DNA of 64,000 nucleotides, taken from assembly GCF_000349205.1 (NCBI RefSeq), contig NZ_APHR01000004.1:1-64000 (forward strand), given 5' to 3'. The notes below the pieces were generated by a model. It was not told where the DNA came from and did no database searches. It saw nothing but the letters and a program-made list of their open reading frames with translations. Positions within the stretch are counted from its first letter, which is position 1; every line of letters starts with the position of its first letter. This DNA is from Methylophaga lonarensis MPL. Its GTDB lineage: Bacteria; Pseudomonadota; Gammaproteobacteria; Nitrosococcales; Methylophagaceae. Positions 42,707 to 51,464 of the stretch are shown here, piece after piece. A program made the translations under genes and the position numbers.

Positions 42707-43501
42707 TTACATGGCATCGGCAACTGCCAGCGCTTGCCTGACCAGTCGACCAGCCGCGCCGCGTGCACCAGCATTGCGAATCTCTTCGATGTTAACAGGG
42801 TTACCGACGATAATCGCACCGCCCATCGCTGAACCAAAATGAGGTGTGCACTTGTACACATAAATACCTTCCTGGGTAAAGGTACGGCTGTAATTCTGGC
42901 TCATTTCTGAATGCCAGTGTGCTGCACCTTCTGGGATCAACCCCTCCAGTGATTGAGTATCATGGGTCGGCATATTCACCCAGGAAACGGTATCGCCTGG
43001 CTGAATGGTAACGACTACTGGGTTGAATACCAGTGCTTCTGCCGTCACCACATGTGTTTGCGCTTGTGCAGTTGTCGCAGCAGGCGCGATTTGTTCTTCA
43101 GTGGTTGCCGCCAGCTCTTCGACCAGTTGATCTGCCTGCTCACGCCCTTCGGCAGCTTGTTGAGCTGCGGCATCAATAGCCGCCTGAGCAATATCAGTCA
43201 CATCTTCTGTCGATTCCACAGCGGCTTCGGTGGCCTGTTCCACGACTTCTGTTGCCGAATCCACCACCTCTTCTTCAACAACGCTTTCCATAGCTTGTTG
43301 TTCTTCTGCAATCAGTTGCTCAAGCGCTTCATCGGTCAAGGCTTCAGTGTCTTCTGCCGGTGCTACTTGCTGTACCTGACGTGGCGCCACTTCCCGATAG
43401 GCATCATTGGTTCCGAAGAAAACGCTCGAAACAGCAACCAACACAAACAGGGCAACTGCAACCATGATTACAGCGGTAATCGTTGCTTTGGATTTAAACA
43501 T
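42707..43501 (-). CDS. Membrane-anchored pseudoazurin-like blue-copper protein
   Basis: Cupredoxin of 264 residues in three parts. Residues 7-29 form an uncleaved membrane anchor (ITAVIMVAVALFVLVAV). Residues about 30-148 form an Ala/Glu-rich, low-complexity, probably helical linker. Residues about 149-264 are a pseudoazurin domain with type 1 copper ligands H180 (MPTHDTQ), C218 (YKCTPHF), H221 and M226 (SAMGG). The paralogue at 54970-55395 has the same copper domain and C-terminal tail (RLVRQALAVADAM against RVVRQAIAAAEEM) but no anchor. It probably passes electrons in the periplasm while tethered to the inner membrane. It has its own terminator and no operon partners. Confidence 0.88.
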   Translation of the reverse strand: MFKSKATITAVIMVAVALFVLVAVSSVFFGTNDAYREVAPRQVQQVAPAEDTEALTDEALEQLIAEEQQAMESVVEEEVVDSATEVVEQATEAAVESTEDVTDIAQAAIDAAAQQAAEGREQADQLVEELAATTEEQIAPAATTAQAQTHVVTAEALVFNPVVVTIQPGDTVSWVNMPTHDTQSLEGLIPEGAAHWHSEMSQNYSRTFTQEGIYVYKCTPHFGSAMGGAIIVGNPVNIEEIRNAGARGAAGRLVRQALAVADAM

Positions 43502-43711
43502 AGGGTCTCCTTAAACACTTCTGAACTTCATCAGAAATAATAGCATCATTGGGTAAGATATCCTCGACTGAATAGGGAAAATCTATGCGATAATGATCTC
43601 TGTCAATAAACGCAGGGCGCAGGCCCGGCGTTCCTCTGTTGTTACAGCTTGCCGATCCTGCTTGTTAGCCGACACAGGCAACAATTCGGCTGACTTTCTG
43701 TTGGAATCTCT

Positions 43712-45046
43712 ATGACATTCTCAAACCTGAGCCTTGCTGATCCGATTTTGCGTGCACTGGAAAAAGCAGGCTACACAACGCCATCACCCATTCAGCAAGC
43801 GGTGATTCCAGAGATACTCGCCGGCAAGGATGTGATGGCCGCCGCCCAAACGGGTACAGGCAAAACCGCCGGATTCACACTGCCTATTCTTCAACGGCTC
43901 AGCCTTGGACAAAAAGCCGGCCCCAACCAGGCACGCTGTCTGATTCTGACCCCAACACGTGAACTGGCGGCACAGGTCGGCGAGAGCGTTACCAACTATG
44001 GACAGTTTTTGCCTCTTCGCAGTGCTGTGGTGTTTGGTGGCGTAAGCATCAATCCACAAATGATGAAGCTGCGAAAAGGTATTGATGTGCTGGTGGCCAC
44101 CCCGGGAAGGCTACTGGATTTATATCGCCAGAATGCTGTGCGCTTCAATCATCTGGAAGTGCTGGTATTAGACGAAGCGGATCGGATGCTCGATATGGGC
44201 TTTATTCACGATATCCGCAAGATCCAGGCCCTGTTGCCCGGCAAACGACAAAACCTGCTGTTTTCAGCCACTTTCTCAACTGAGATTCGCGAACTGGCCA
44301 GAAGATTCATGCATCAGCCAGTGGAAATTTCGGTCAGCCCGGCCAATACCACCGCAACCTCAGTGAAACAATGGATTTTCCCGGTTGATAAAAAGCAAAA
44401 GCCGGCACTGCTGACTCACCTGATTGCTGAAAATAACTGGCATCAGGTGCTGGTATTCAGCAGAACCAAACATGGCGCCAACAAACTGAGCCAGCACCTG
44501 GATCAGCAAGGTATCAACGCCGCAGCAATTCACGGCAACAAGAGCCAGAATGCCCGCACCAAAGCACTGGCAGATTTCAAAGCGGGCAAAATACAGGTTC
44601 TGGTTGCCACCGATATCGCGGCTCGCGGGCTGGATATCGATCAACTGCCACATGTGATTAATGTCGATCTGCCAAATGTGCCGGAAGACTATGTGCACCG
44701 CATCGGGCGCACCGGCCGTGCGGGTGCCAACGGTGAAGCCATCTCACTGGTCAGTGCTGATGAAATTGATCAACTCAATGCCATCGAGCGCTTAATTGGC
44801 AAACAGTTACCACGCGAGTATGAGCCGGGCTTTGAACCGGTGCATGAATTACCTGCATCCAAATCACCGACCCAAGCTGTCAAAAAGAAACGGCCTCGCA
44901 CACAGCATCATGACGGTCAACGCTCCGAAACCGCACAAGGCAAAAAAAATCACCAACGCACACGACCACAAACACCTGCATCCGGCGACAAACCTTCCTC
45001 ACTTGCCAGGAGGCGCCGTAGACCGCGCAACCGCAACTCAGCATGA
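43712..45046 (+). CDS. rhlE: ATP-dependent RNA helicase, DEAD-box (RhlE-like)
   Basis: Cytoplasmic DEAD-box helicase of 444 residues. All core motifs are present: Q-motif [14 protein letters not shown], Walker [41 protein letters not shown] and [11 protein letters not shown] basic, low-complexity C-terminal tail from about residue 385 ([17 protein letters not shown]) is likely RNA-binding. RhlE is favoured over SrmB or DeaD by length and the core; RNA decay or ribosome assembly roles are typical. The gene is alone, with a 210-base leader containing no clear element. Confidence 0.92.
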   Translation: MTFSNLSLADPILRALEKAGYTTPSPIQQAVIPEILAGKDVMAAAQTGTGKTAGFTLPILQRLSLGQKAGPNQARCLILTPTRELAAQVGESVTNYGQFLPLRSAVVFGGVSINPQMMKLRKGIDVLVATPGRLLDLYRQNAVRFNHLEVLVLDEADRMLDMGFIHDIRKIQALLPGKRQNLLFSATFSTEIRELARRFMHQPVEISVSPANTTATSVKQWIFPVDKKQKPALLTHLIAENNWHQVLVFSRTKHGANKLSQHLDQQGINAAAIHGNKSQNARTKALADFKAGKIQVLVATDIAARGLDIDQLPHVINVDLPNVPEDYVHRIGRTGRAGANGEAISLVSADEIDQLNAIERLIGKQLPREYEPGFEPVHELPASKSPTQAVKKKRPRTQHHDGQRSETAQGKKNHQRTRPQTPASGDKPSSLARRRRRPRNRNSA

Positions 45047-45064
45047 GCCTGCCGGGTTTGATAA

Positions 45065-45074
45065 CCCCCCCCCC
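45065..45074 (+). repeat. Homopolymeric C10 tract upstream of a TonB receptor
   Basis: Ten consecutive C residues lie 18 bases past the helicase stop and 127 bases before the TonB-receptor ATG. A TTGATA that resembles a -35 element sits directly before it. Poly-C tracts like this can vary in length by slippage and change promoter spacing. The present spacing to an obvious -10 is not ideal. Confidence 0.5.
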
Positions 45075-45096
45075 TAAAACTGGCTGGCAGCATTTA

Positions 45097-45139
45097 TTCC
45101 CGAAAAATCGGGAAAAATTCCCATAATAGGAATTTTTCC
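45097..45139. promoter_or_regulatory. Two overlapping dyads upstream of first TonB receptor
   Basis: TTCCCGA and TCGGGAA (45097-45103, 45108-45114) form a 7-bp hairpin with an A4 loop. GGAAAAATTCC and GGAATTTTTCC (45111-45121, 45129-45139) form a perfect 11-bp dyad with a 7-base spacer. The dyads share bases 45111-45114, so the two structures exclude each other in RNA. They lie 62 bases before the receptor ATG. Related blocks recur before the second receptor. They may be operators or an attenuator. Confidence 0.55.
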
Positions 45140-45200
45140 TATACGCTTTGGCGGCTAATTTCAGATAAGTTGTGTTCAATAATCTGACGATGGAGACACC

Positions 45201-47396
45201 ATGAAACCGACGCCAAAGCTACTCAGTACAATTATCCTGACTTCACTGATGGGGAGCAGCGCTATCGGCCTGGCTGATGAAACCGTGAGTTCAGAGGACA
45301 TTGCAGGCAGTCCGCTTGACGTAGGTGTTATGACCGTTGTTGGTGTGTTACCAGATAATCTGGAAAGTGTCTCCGGCTCCTACCAAATCATCGACTCAGA
45401 GTACCTCGAAGATCGGCGTCCACTTTCTATCAAGGAAACCCTGCATACCGTGCCCGGCTTGAACGTTGTACCTGACGGCAGCATGAGTTTCGATCTTAAC
45501 CTCGGTATTCGTGGCCTCAACCCAAGACGCAGTTCCAAGGCCATGATCATGGAAGATGGCATGCCACTCCAACTGGCTCCGTATGTGGATCCCGTCAATC
45601 ATTTCGCACCGCACCCTGCGATCATCGACCGGGTTGAAGTAATTAAAGGTGCCGGTCAAATTTTACATGGCCCACAAACGCTTGGCGGCGCAGTTAACTT
45701 CATCACCAGACCCGTTCCCAGAAACGGAGAAGTCGAAGGGTCTGTGACTTCCAGCTTTGGCAACCAGAGTTATCGCTTCCTGCATGGGAATGTCGGCTGG
45801 GGCAATGACATCGGCGGTATCATGCTTGATGCGACACAACGTAGAGGCGATGGTATTTTCCGAGGCGCCGAATACGACATCAAGGAATACCGGATTAAAG
45901 GTGAACTGGACATTACCGATCGGCAGACGGTGATGATGAAGTACACTTACACCGATGATGATCGCAATCAGACCGAGGACTATCTGACGCGTGATGAGTA
46001 TGCACAGAATAAATTCAGACACCGGACAGCCAAGTTCGACAGGTTCGAGCAAGAACGCCACAGCGTCCAGCTAAAGCATCTGTTTGACGTCAATGATCAA
46101 TTCCGACTGACATCTCAGGCGTATTACAACGATATTTTCAGACAAGGCACGCGCTATAGCCGCGCAGGAAACGTGGTCGATGATGGTAATGGCAATCTGG
46201 TTTCCACCTATCAAAGCTGTAATGGTCTGAGACGACAAGTTGCTCTGACTGATGAAGATCCGGCAAATTGCGGTGCCAGACTCGCACCTCGCCAATATTA
46301 CACCTGGGGTGCGGAAACACGCGCCGACTTTGCACACAACCTGTTTGGTCTTGAAAATGAGACGATTGCCGGGCTTCGTTATCACGAAGACACCGCCGTC
46401 AGAAAAGAGAGCTGGGCCAGAACACGTGCTGAAGTGAGAGACTTTAACGCCGCCTACGAAGAAAATCTGTTCGGCAGGAATTCGCACTGGACCTTGCGCG
46501 CCAGAGCTATCTCCTACTATGCCCAAAACACGACCTTTGTCGGTGACTGGGCGATTACTCCGGGATTCAGGGTGGAAAGACTGCGTAGCAGCTTCGACGA
46601 CAACCTCAACAACACTCGAACCAGCCGTAGTCAGACAGAATTTCTACCCAGCTTTGGCGTCGCCTGGTCAGGCATCGACAATACCACCGTATTTGCAGGT
46701 GTTCACAAAGGCTTGTCACCGGCTCGCGCCAACCGCGAATCCATCGGTGTTTCGGCCAAACCAGAAAAAAGCACCATGTACGAGTTGGGCCTGAGAAGCA
46801 ATTATCTGACAGGTGTATATTTCGAAGCCACCCTGTTCCATGCTCGCAACAAAGATACCCTGGCTGATGATGATGGTGATTTCTTCAATATCGGCAAGAG
46901 CGAAAGAACAGGGATTGAAATCGCCAGCCGCATCAATTTCGGCGATATCATGGGGACGGCCAATAACTTCTATATCTCAGGTGCATGGACCCATGTTCCC
47001 TATGCCAAATACAAGGATGATGCTTTTGACATAGACGGTGATCCGATCACTAATCGTGGCAACCGTCTCGAATATGCGCCGCGTAACCTGGTCAATCTGG
47101 ACTTTGGCTACGAACATATCAGTGGTGTGGACGCTCGTATCGGTTTACAACATGTCGGCAAACAAATGCCTGACTCGCTAAATCGTCGAGAGGAAGATGC
47201 GACAGGTCGTCGTGGCATTATTCCCAGCTACACGGTTTGGAATGCCACTGTTAACTATCGGGTACCAAATTCCGGTGTCACCTTGTTTGCCAGTGTAGAA
47301 AACCTGTTTGACAAGGAATATCTGGTCAGCCGTAACTCAGGAAAACTTCCTGGACGTGAGCGTTTATTCCTCGGTGGTATCACCTACGACTTTTAA
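45201..47396 (+). CDS. TonB-dependent outer-membrane receptor (FecA-like)
   Basis: Outer-membrane transporter of 731 residues. A signal peptide ends near GLA-DET. A short N-terminus with a TonB-box-like MTVVGV leads to the plug (about residues 55-170), containing LGIRGLNPRRSSKAMIMEDG and VEVIKGAGQILHGPQTLGGAVNF. The 22-strand barrel ends in YDF. The plug resembles ferric dicitrate receptors, but there is no FecA-type signalling domain and no sigma/anti-sigma pair nearby. GGAGA precedes the ATG. It is paralogous along its length to the next gene. The substrate, perhaps a metal chelate, is unknown. Confidence 0.9.
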   Translation: MKPTPKLLSTIILTSLMGSSAIGLADETVSSEDIAGSPLDVGVMTVVGVLPDNLESVSGSYQIIDSEYLEDRRPLSIKETLHTVPGLNVVPDGSMSFDLNLGIRGLNPRRSSKAMIMEDGMPLQLAPYVDPVNHFAPHPAIIDRVEVIKGAGQILHGPQTLGGAVNFITRPVPRNGEVEGSVTSSFGNQSYRFLHGNVGWGNDIGGIMLDATQRRGDGIFRGAEYDIKEYRIKGELDITDRQTVMMKYTYTDDDRNQTEDYLTRDEYAQNKFRHRTAKFDRFEQERHSVQLKHLFDVNDQFRLTSQAYYNDIFRQGTRYSRAGNVVDDGNGNLVSTYQSCNGLRRQVALTDEDPANCGARLAPRQYYTWGAETRADFAHNLFGLENETIAGLRYHEDTAVRKESWARTRAEVRDFNAAYEENLFGRNSHWTLRARAISYYAQNTTFVGDWAITPGFRVERLRSSFDDNLNNTRTSRSQTEFLPSFGVAWSGIDNTTVFAGVHKGLSPARANRESIGVSAKPEKSTMYELGLRSNYLTGVYFEATLFHARNKDTLADDDGDFFNIGKSERTGIEIASRINFGDIMGTANNFYISGAWTHVPYAKYKDDAFDIDGDPITNRGNRLEYAPRNLVNLDFGYEHISGVDARIGLQHVGKQMPDSLNRREEDATGRRGIIPSYTVWNATVNYRVPNSGVTLFASVENLFDKEYLVSRNSGKLPGRERLFLGGITYDF

Positions 47397-47406
47397 AGGA
47401 TTTTCA

Positions 47407-47441
47407 AGCAATTGCGAACGGAGTTTCCGTTCGCAATTGCT
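47407..47441. terminator. Long hairpin between the two TonB receptor genes
   Basis: A perfect 16-bp stem (AGCAATTGCGAACGGA with its complement) and a GTT loop lie 11 bases after the first receptor stop. No U-tract follows, so it may terminate weakly or protect the 3' end of the first message. Together with the dyads before the second gene, it implies separate transcription of the two receptors. Confidence 0.55.
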
Positions 47442-47596
47442 CCATCCTTCACCATTTCCCACAAATAAATTATTCCGCAAAGCTCGTAAAATTCACCAAC
47501 AACTTGTTGTAAAACCACCACGACTGTTGCATTTCAGCAACGTTCTGAAAGTGTTCCCGGCCATAAAACAAGCCACATCAAAGGCTGACGATGAAG

Positions 47597-47639
47597 TTTC
47601 CCGTATTTTTAAGGATTTTTTCCTATTTTTACCGGGAAA
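47597..47639. promoter_or_regulatory. Dyad element upstream of second TonB receptor
   Basis: TTTCCCG (47597-47603) and CGGGAAA (47633-47639) flank two direct copies of TATTTTTA around a central AGGATTTTTTCCT. The element resembles the one before the first receptor (TTCCCG, GGAWTTTTTCCTAT and CGGGAAAAA are shared). It ends 45 bases before the ATG. A common regulator is inferred. Confidence 0.5.
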
Positions 47640-47684
47640 AAGTTTCGTTACTCTGCTCCAGCTTTCTAAATTCAGGAGTAGAGA

Positions 47685-49882
47685 ATGAAACTAAAACTAA
47701 TCAGCACAGCCGTGGCATCCGCGCTGATGCTGTCGCCCACCTGGGTTCACGCAGAGGAAGATGTCATCGATACCGGCACCATGACCGTGACCGGCATTCT
47801 GCCGGACCGTCTTGAAGCCGTTCCCGGCTCATTCCAGATTATTGATTCGGAATATCTTGAAGACCGCCGTCCAATTTCCATTAACGAAGCATTGCGCACC
47901 GTTCCTGGTGTCAACGTAGTCTCTGATGGCAGCATGAGCCTGGACGTGAATATTGGTATCCGTGGTCAAAATCCACGCCGCAGTGCCAAAACCATGATTA
48001 TGGAAGACGGTATGCCGTTGCAGTTGGCACCCTATGTCGATCCTGTTGTTCACTACTCAACACCCTTCTCGGCAATTGATCGTATTGAAGTCATCAAAGG
48101 CGCTGGTCAGATCCTGTATGGCCCACAAACCTTGGGCGGTGCAATCAACTACGTCACGCGGCCCGTGCCACGTAATGGCGAAGTTGAAGGTTCTGTCACG
48201 TCTGCTTTTGGTAATCAGGGCTATCGTGGCCTGAGCGGCCGTGTCGGCTGGGGTAACGAGATCGGTGGCATCATGATCGAAGCCTCACAATTCAAAGGCG
48301 ATGAAATTTTCCGTGGCAGTGAGTTTGACGTTCGCGATTACCGTATTACCGGTGAACTGTCTATTACCGACCGTCAAACAGTTCGTTTGAAATATAACTA
48401 CACCGATGATGAGCGAAACCAGACTGAAAACTACCTGACTATTGACGAATACAATCGTAGCCGTTTCCGCCATCCGACTATCGAAAACGACAAGTGGGAA
48501 CAAGAACGCCATGCCGTTCAGTTACAGCATATTTTTGAAGTCAATGACAGCTTCAAGTTAAGCTCACAAGCCTACTACACCGATACTTTCCGTAATGGTT
48601 TGCGTTCGAGCAACACCGGTCGGATTAATGCCGATGGGTTCAGTTCGTCTCGCCTTCGTTCATGCCCCGAAGCTGGTCCCGGCACAATCCTGGCCAGTGA
48701 CGTTGACGATATCAGTATCTGTGGTGGACGTCATGCGCCTCGTCAGTACTACACCTGGGGTGTTGAAACCCGGGCTGACTTTGCCCATAACCTGTTCGGC
48801 CTAGATAACGATGCCATCATGGGTCTGCGTTATCACGAAGATACTGCGATTCGTAAACAAGTCTTTGCTGTAAACGCGGCAGAGCGTGAAAGCTACAGGC
48901 TTGCTTTGGCAAATCAGCCATACTCACATGAAACCCTCAAAGCAAGAGCACTCTCCTACTATGCACAAAACACCACGCATATTGGCGACTGGTCTCTGAC
49001 ACCTGGGTTCAGGGTTGAACGCATCAGCAGTAGTGACACTCAAAACCGCAACTCCGGCACCGGACTACCCGGCGAGCGTGGCACAGATAACGATACCGAG
49101 TTTCTGCCAAGCTTTGGTGTCGCCTGGAACGGTATTGCCAATACCACACTGTTTGCTGGTGTTCATAAAGGCATTTCGCCGGCTCGTGCCAACCGTGATT
49201 CAGATGTACAGTCTGATACCAGCCCAGAGAAGAGCACGCTGTTCGAAGTAGGGGTTCGCTCGAACTACTACACTGGCATCACAATGGAAGCGACGCTGTT
49301 CCATAACCGCATTAAAGACACCATAGTCGATTACGGTGACTTTTTTGCAAACGCTGGCAAAAGCCAACAAACCGGTCTTGAGCTGGCAGGTCGTGTGAAT
49401 TTTGGCGAAATTTTCAATGCTGCAATAACTTCTATATTTCTGGTGCTTACACCTATATTCCTCAGGCCAAGTACAAGAGCACAGTACTGAGAGATGGTGG
49501 CGATGAAATCAATATCAGTGGCAACCGTATGCAGTACTCACCACGTAACCTGCTAAATATTGATTTTGGATATGAGCATATCAGCGGTGTTGATGCTCGT
49601 ATCGGTGTTCAACATGTTGGTAAACAGTTTGTCGATGACATCAACACTCGTAATGAGTTGACTGATGGAGACAACCCAGATCGTCGTACCGGTGTTGCAG
49701 GCATCATTCCTAGCTACACCATCTGGAATGCCACTGTGAATTACCGTGTGCCTGACTCAGGTGTCACATTGTTCGCCAGCGTTGAGAACCTGTTTGACAA
49801 ACGTTATCTGGCCAGCCGTAACGAAGGCAAACTGCCAGGTCGTGAGCGTCTGTTCTTTGGCGGCATTACCTACGACTTTTAA
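47685..49882 (+). pseudogene. TonB-dependent receptor (FecA-like), frameshifted
   Basis: Second receptor, paralogous to the upstream gene. It has a signal peptide ending HAEE, a TonB-box-like TMTVTG, a plug with IGIRGQNPRRSAKTMIMEDG and a barrel. The frame breaks at 49424-49425: GCTGCAATAACTTC would read GCT GCA AAT AAC TTC with one more A, giving NAANNFYISG, which matches TANNFYISG in the paralogue. As written, the first frame stops at 49490 and the remainder runs in another frame to the YDF end at 49882. Repaired, it has 732 residues against 731 for the paralogue. The rest is intact, so the lesion is recent or an error. Confidence 0.88.
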
Positions 49883-49935
49883 TCACAGGATGTGAATCCG
49901 GAACTGGCCTTCGGGCCAGTGCCAATACTCTCAAA

Positions 49936-49964
49936 GCCCGCCAATGATTGGCGGGCATTTTTTT
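49936..49964 (+). terminator. Rho-independent terminator after second TonB receptor
   Basis: GCCCGCCAA and TTGGCGGGC form a 9-bp stem with a TGA loop, followed by ATTTTTTT. A second small hairpin, ACTGGCC-TTCG-GGCCAGT at 49903-49920, lies just before it without a T-run. Confidence 0.9.
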
Positions 49965-50017
49965 AACTGACATTTGTGCCACAACGTCATGTAAATCCGA
50001 TGAGATTTTGGTTTTCC

Positions 50018-50264
50018 TGTAGGAGGCCTTGAGGGCCGAATATTCTCATTCGCGCCTGAAGGCGCTCCCACAATCATCTTATCTGCGTGAATCTGTGTAA
50101 CCTGCGGATTGTTGTTCACAACTGAATAGACGGGCGGCGGCATCGATGTGAGGATATGGCTGTCTGGGGATAATCCTCTGTGCGTCTGTGCCTTTGTGGT
50201 TGGTTTTTTATTTCGCGCCTGAAGGCGCTCCACAATCATCTTATCTGCCTGAATCTGCGAAATC
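50018..50264. repeat. REP/BIME-like intergenic repeats
   Basis: The 402-base gap after the second receptor holds three REP-like units. One is forward at 50018-50042 (TGTAGGAGGCCTTGAGGGCC...). Two are reversed at 50049-50072 and 50213-50235 (TTCGCGCCTGAAGGCGCTCC...), each containing the palindrome GCGCCTGAAGGCGC. The first two form an inverted pair like a BIME. The last two also share about 25 downstream bases (ACAATCATCTTATCTGC...TGAATCTG). They resemble Pseudomonas-type REP sequences. No REP-associated transposase is in the window. The gap has no convincing gene. Confidence 0.65.
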
Positions 50265-50284
50265 TGGGGATGAAGTGAATGTCA

Positions 50285-50620
50285 TCAGTCTTTAATAACT
50301 TCTCGCTTGTCGAGATACAACTCAATCACCTGGGCATCGGTATAAATATCCAGTGTTGAGTTACGACGCACGGTTTCATAGTAGGCACGAAATGCAGGGT
50401 CGTTTTGTTTCATATCCTCAATGTTCAGCTCCATGGCTCTGGCCTGAAAAGCGATGGGTGCGGTATCAAAATGCTGGGTGGTGCAGTAAATCGCCAGAGG
50501 GAGTTCCGTGTCATAGACCACCCCGTCCTGAGTCGCAGCTTGCATACATTCAAAATAATTTTCTGAAGCAAGTGCCGTTGTAGCTGAAAGGCTCAAGGCA
50601 AATATCAGCGCTGGTTTCAT
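50285..50620 (-). CDS. Small secreted hypothetical protein
   Basis: Protein of 111 residues that I do not recognise. It has a signal peptide (MKPALIFALSLSATTALA-SEN), then about 93 mature residues with two cysteines (YFECMQAA and AIYCTTQ) that could form a disulfide. The rest is acidic and probably helical (LNIEDMKQNDPAFRAYYETVRR). It is a single gene divergent from the cytochrome b561 gene, with a 192-base region between them. Confidence 0.7.
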   Translation of the reverse strand: MKPALIFALSLSATTALASENYFECMQAATQDGVVYDTELPLAIYCTTQHFDTAPIAFQARAMELNIEDMKQNDPAFRAYYETVRRNSTLDIYTDAQVIELYLDKREVIKD

Positions 50621-50812
50621 GTTGAGTTAACCCTAAAGTGAATAAAATCAGGAATCAGGGCTGAGACCGGATCAGCTAAAACATGGTTCGCACAAAACGA
50701 TCATTAACAACTTTTAGTCTGCGTTTATCGGCACTTATTCGGAATTAAGTGACGATCATGCGAGACTAAGACCCATAATCTTGTTTTTAACTAGAAGAAG
50801 GAGAGCAATTAT

Positions 50813-51421
50813 ATGTCTGGAAGCCTGTCAAACACACGCGAGGAATATGGCAAGATTGCCCGCTGGCTACACTGGACCATGGCCACCCTGCTCATCATTG
50901 GCCTGCTTGCGATTTACTATCGGATGTGGTTTACCGAGCCTCGCACGCCACCAAGTACCTTTGTATTACAACTGCATATGTCGATGGGCATGAGCCTGTT
51001 TGTTTTTGCGATTTTGCGTTTGATCTGGCGATTGAAAAACGTTCAGCCTGATCCCGTACCCGGGCCGGTCTGGCAGCAAAATGCCGCGCGCTGGACCCAC
51101 CGACTGTTTTATCTGTTTCTATTCATGATGCCCATCACCGGCTATATCTTTGCCGGACTGACCAATCAGTTTTTCTATGGCACGCCATTCGCTTTTGAGT
51201 TGTTACCGAAATTCTCCGATACCTCGGCGTTTCAGGCTATTGTCGTCAACGGTTTAGGAATTAGTGAAGAAGCTTGGCGTGATGCCAGAACCCCAATAAA
51301 GAACCTGCACGTTTATGGTGGACGATTTGTGTTGCTGGCGTTGATTGCGCTGCATATTGGCGCTGCGCTTTACCATCACTTCAAACTGCGTGATAACACC
51401 TTAAAGCGCATGCTGGGATAA
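50813..51421 (+). CDS. Cytochrome b561
   Basis: Inner-membrane dihaem cytochrome b of the prokaryotic b561 family, 202 residues with four membrane helices. Candidate haem ligands are the histidines in ARWLHWTMA (about residue 20), LQLHMSMG, and the C-terminal NLHVYGG and LIALHIGAALYHH. A strong ribosome site (AAGGAGAG) precedes the ATG. Family members pass electrons from quinol or superoxide. It is monocistronic here. Confidence 0.92.
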   Translation: MSGSLSNTREEYGKIARWLHWTMATLLIIGLLAIYYRMWFTEPRTPPSTFVLQLHMSMGMSLFVFAILRLIWRLKNVQPDPVPGPVWQQNAARWTHRLFYLFLFMMPITGYIFAGLTNQFFYGTPFAFELLPKFSDTSAFQAIVVNGLGISEEAWRDARTPIKNLHVYGGRFVLLALIALHIGAALYHHFKLRDNTLKRMLG

Positions 51422-51464
51422 GCGAGGTTTCGGCAGCCTGTTTCAGGCTGCCATACCACCCAAA

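Noticed and set aside
49931-50239. 102-codon minus-strand frame in the REP region
   Set aside because: It is made of repeat and terminator sequence and has no ribosome site or protein-like features.
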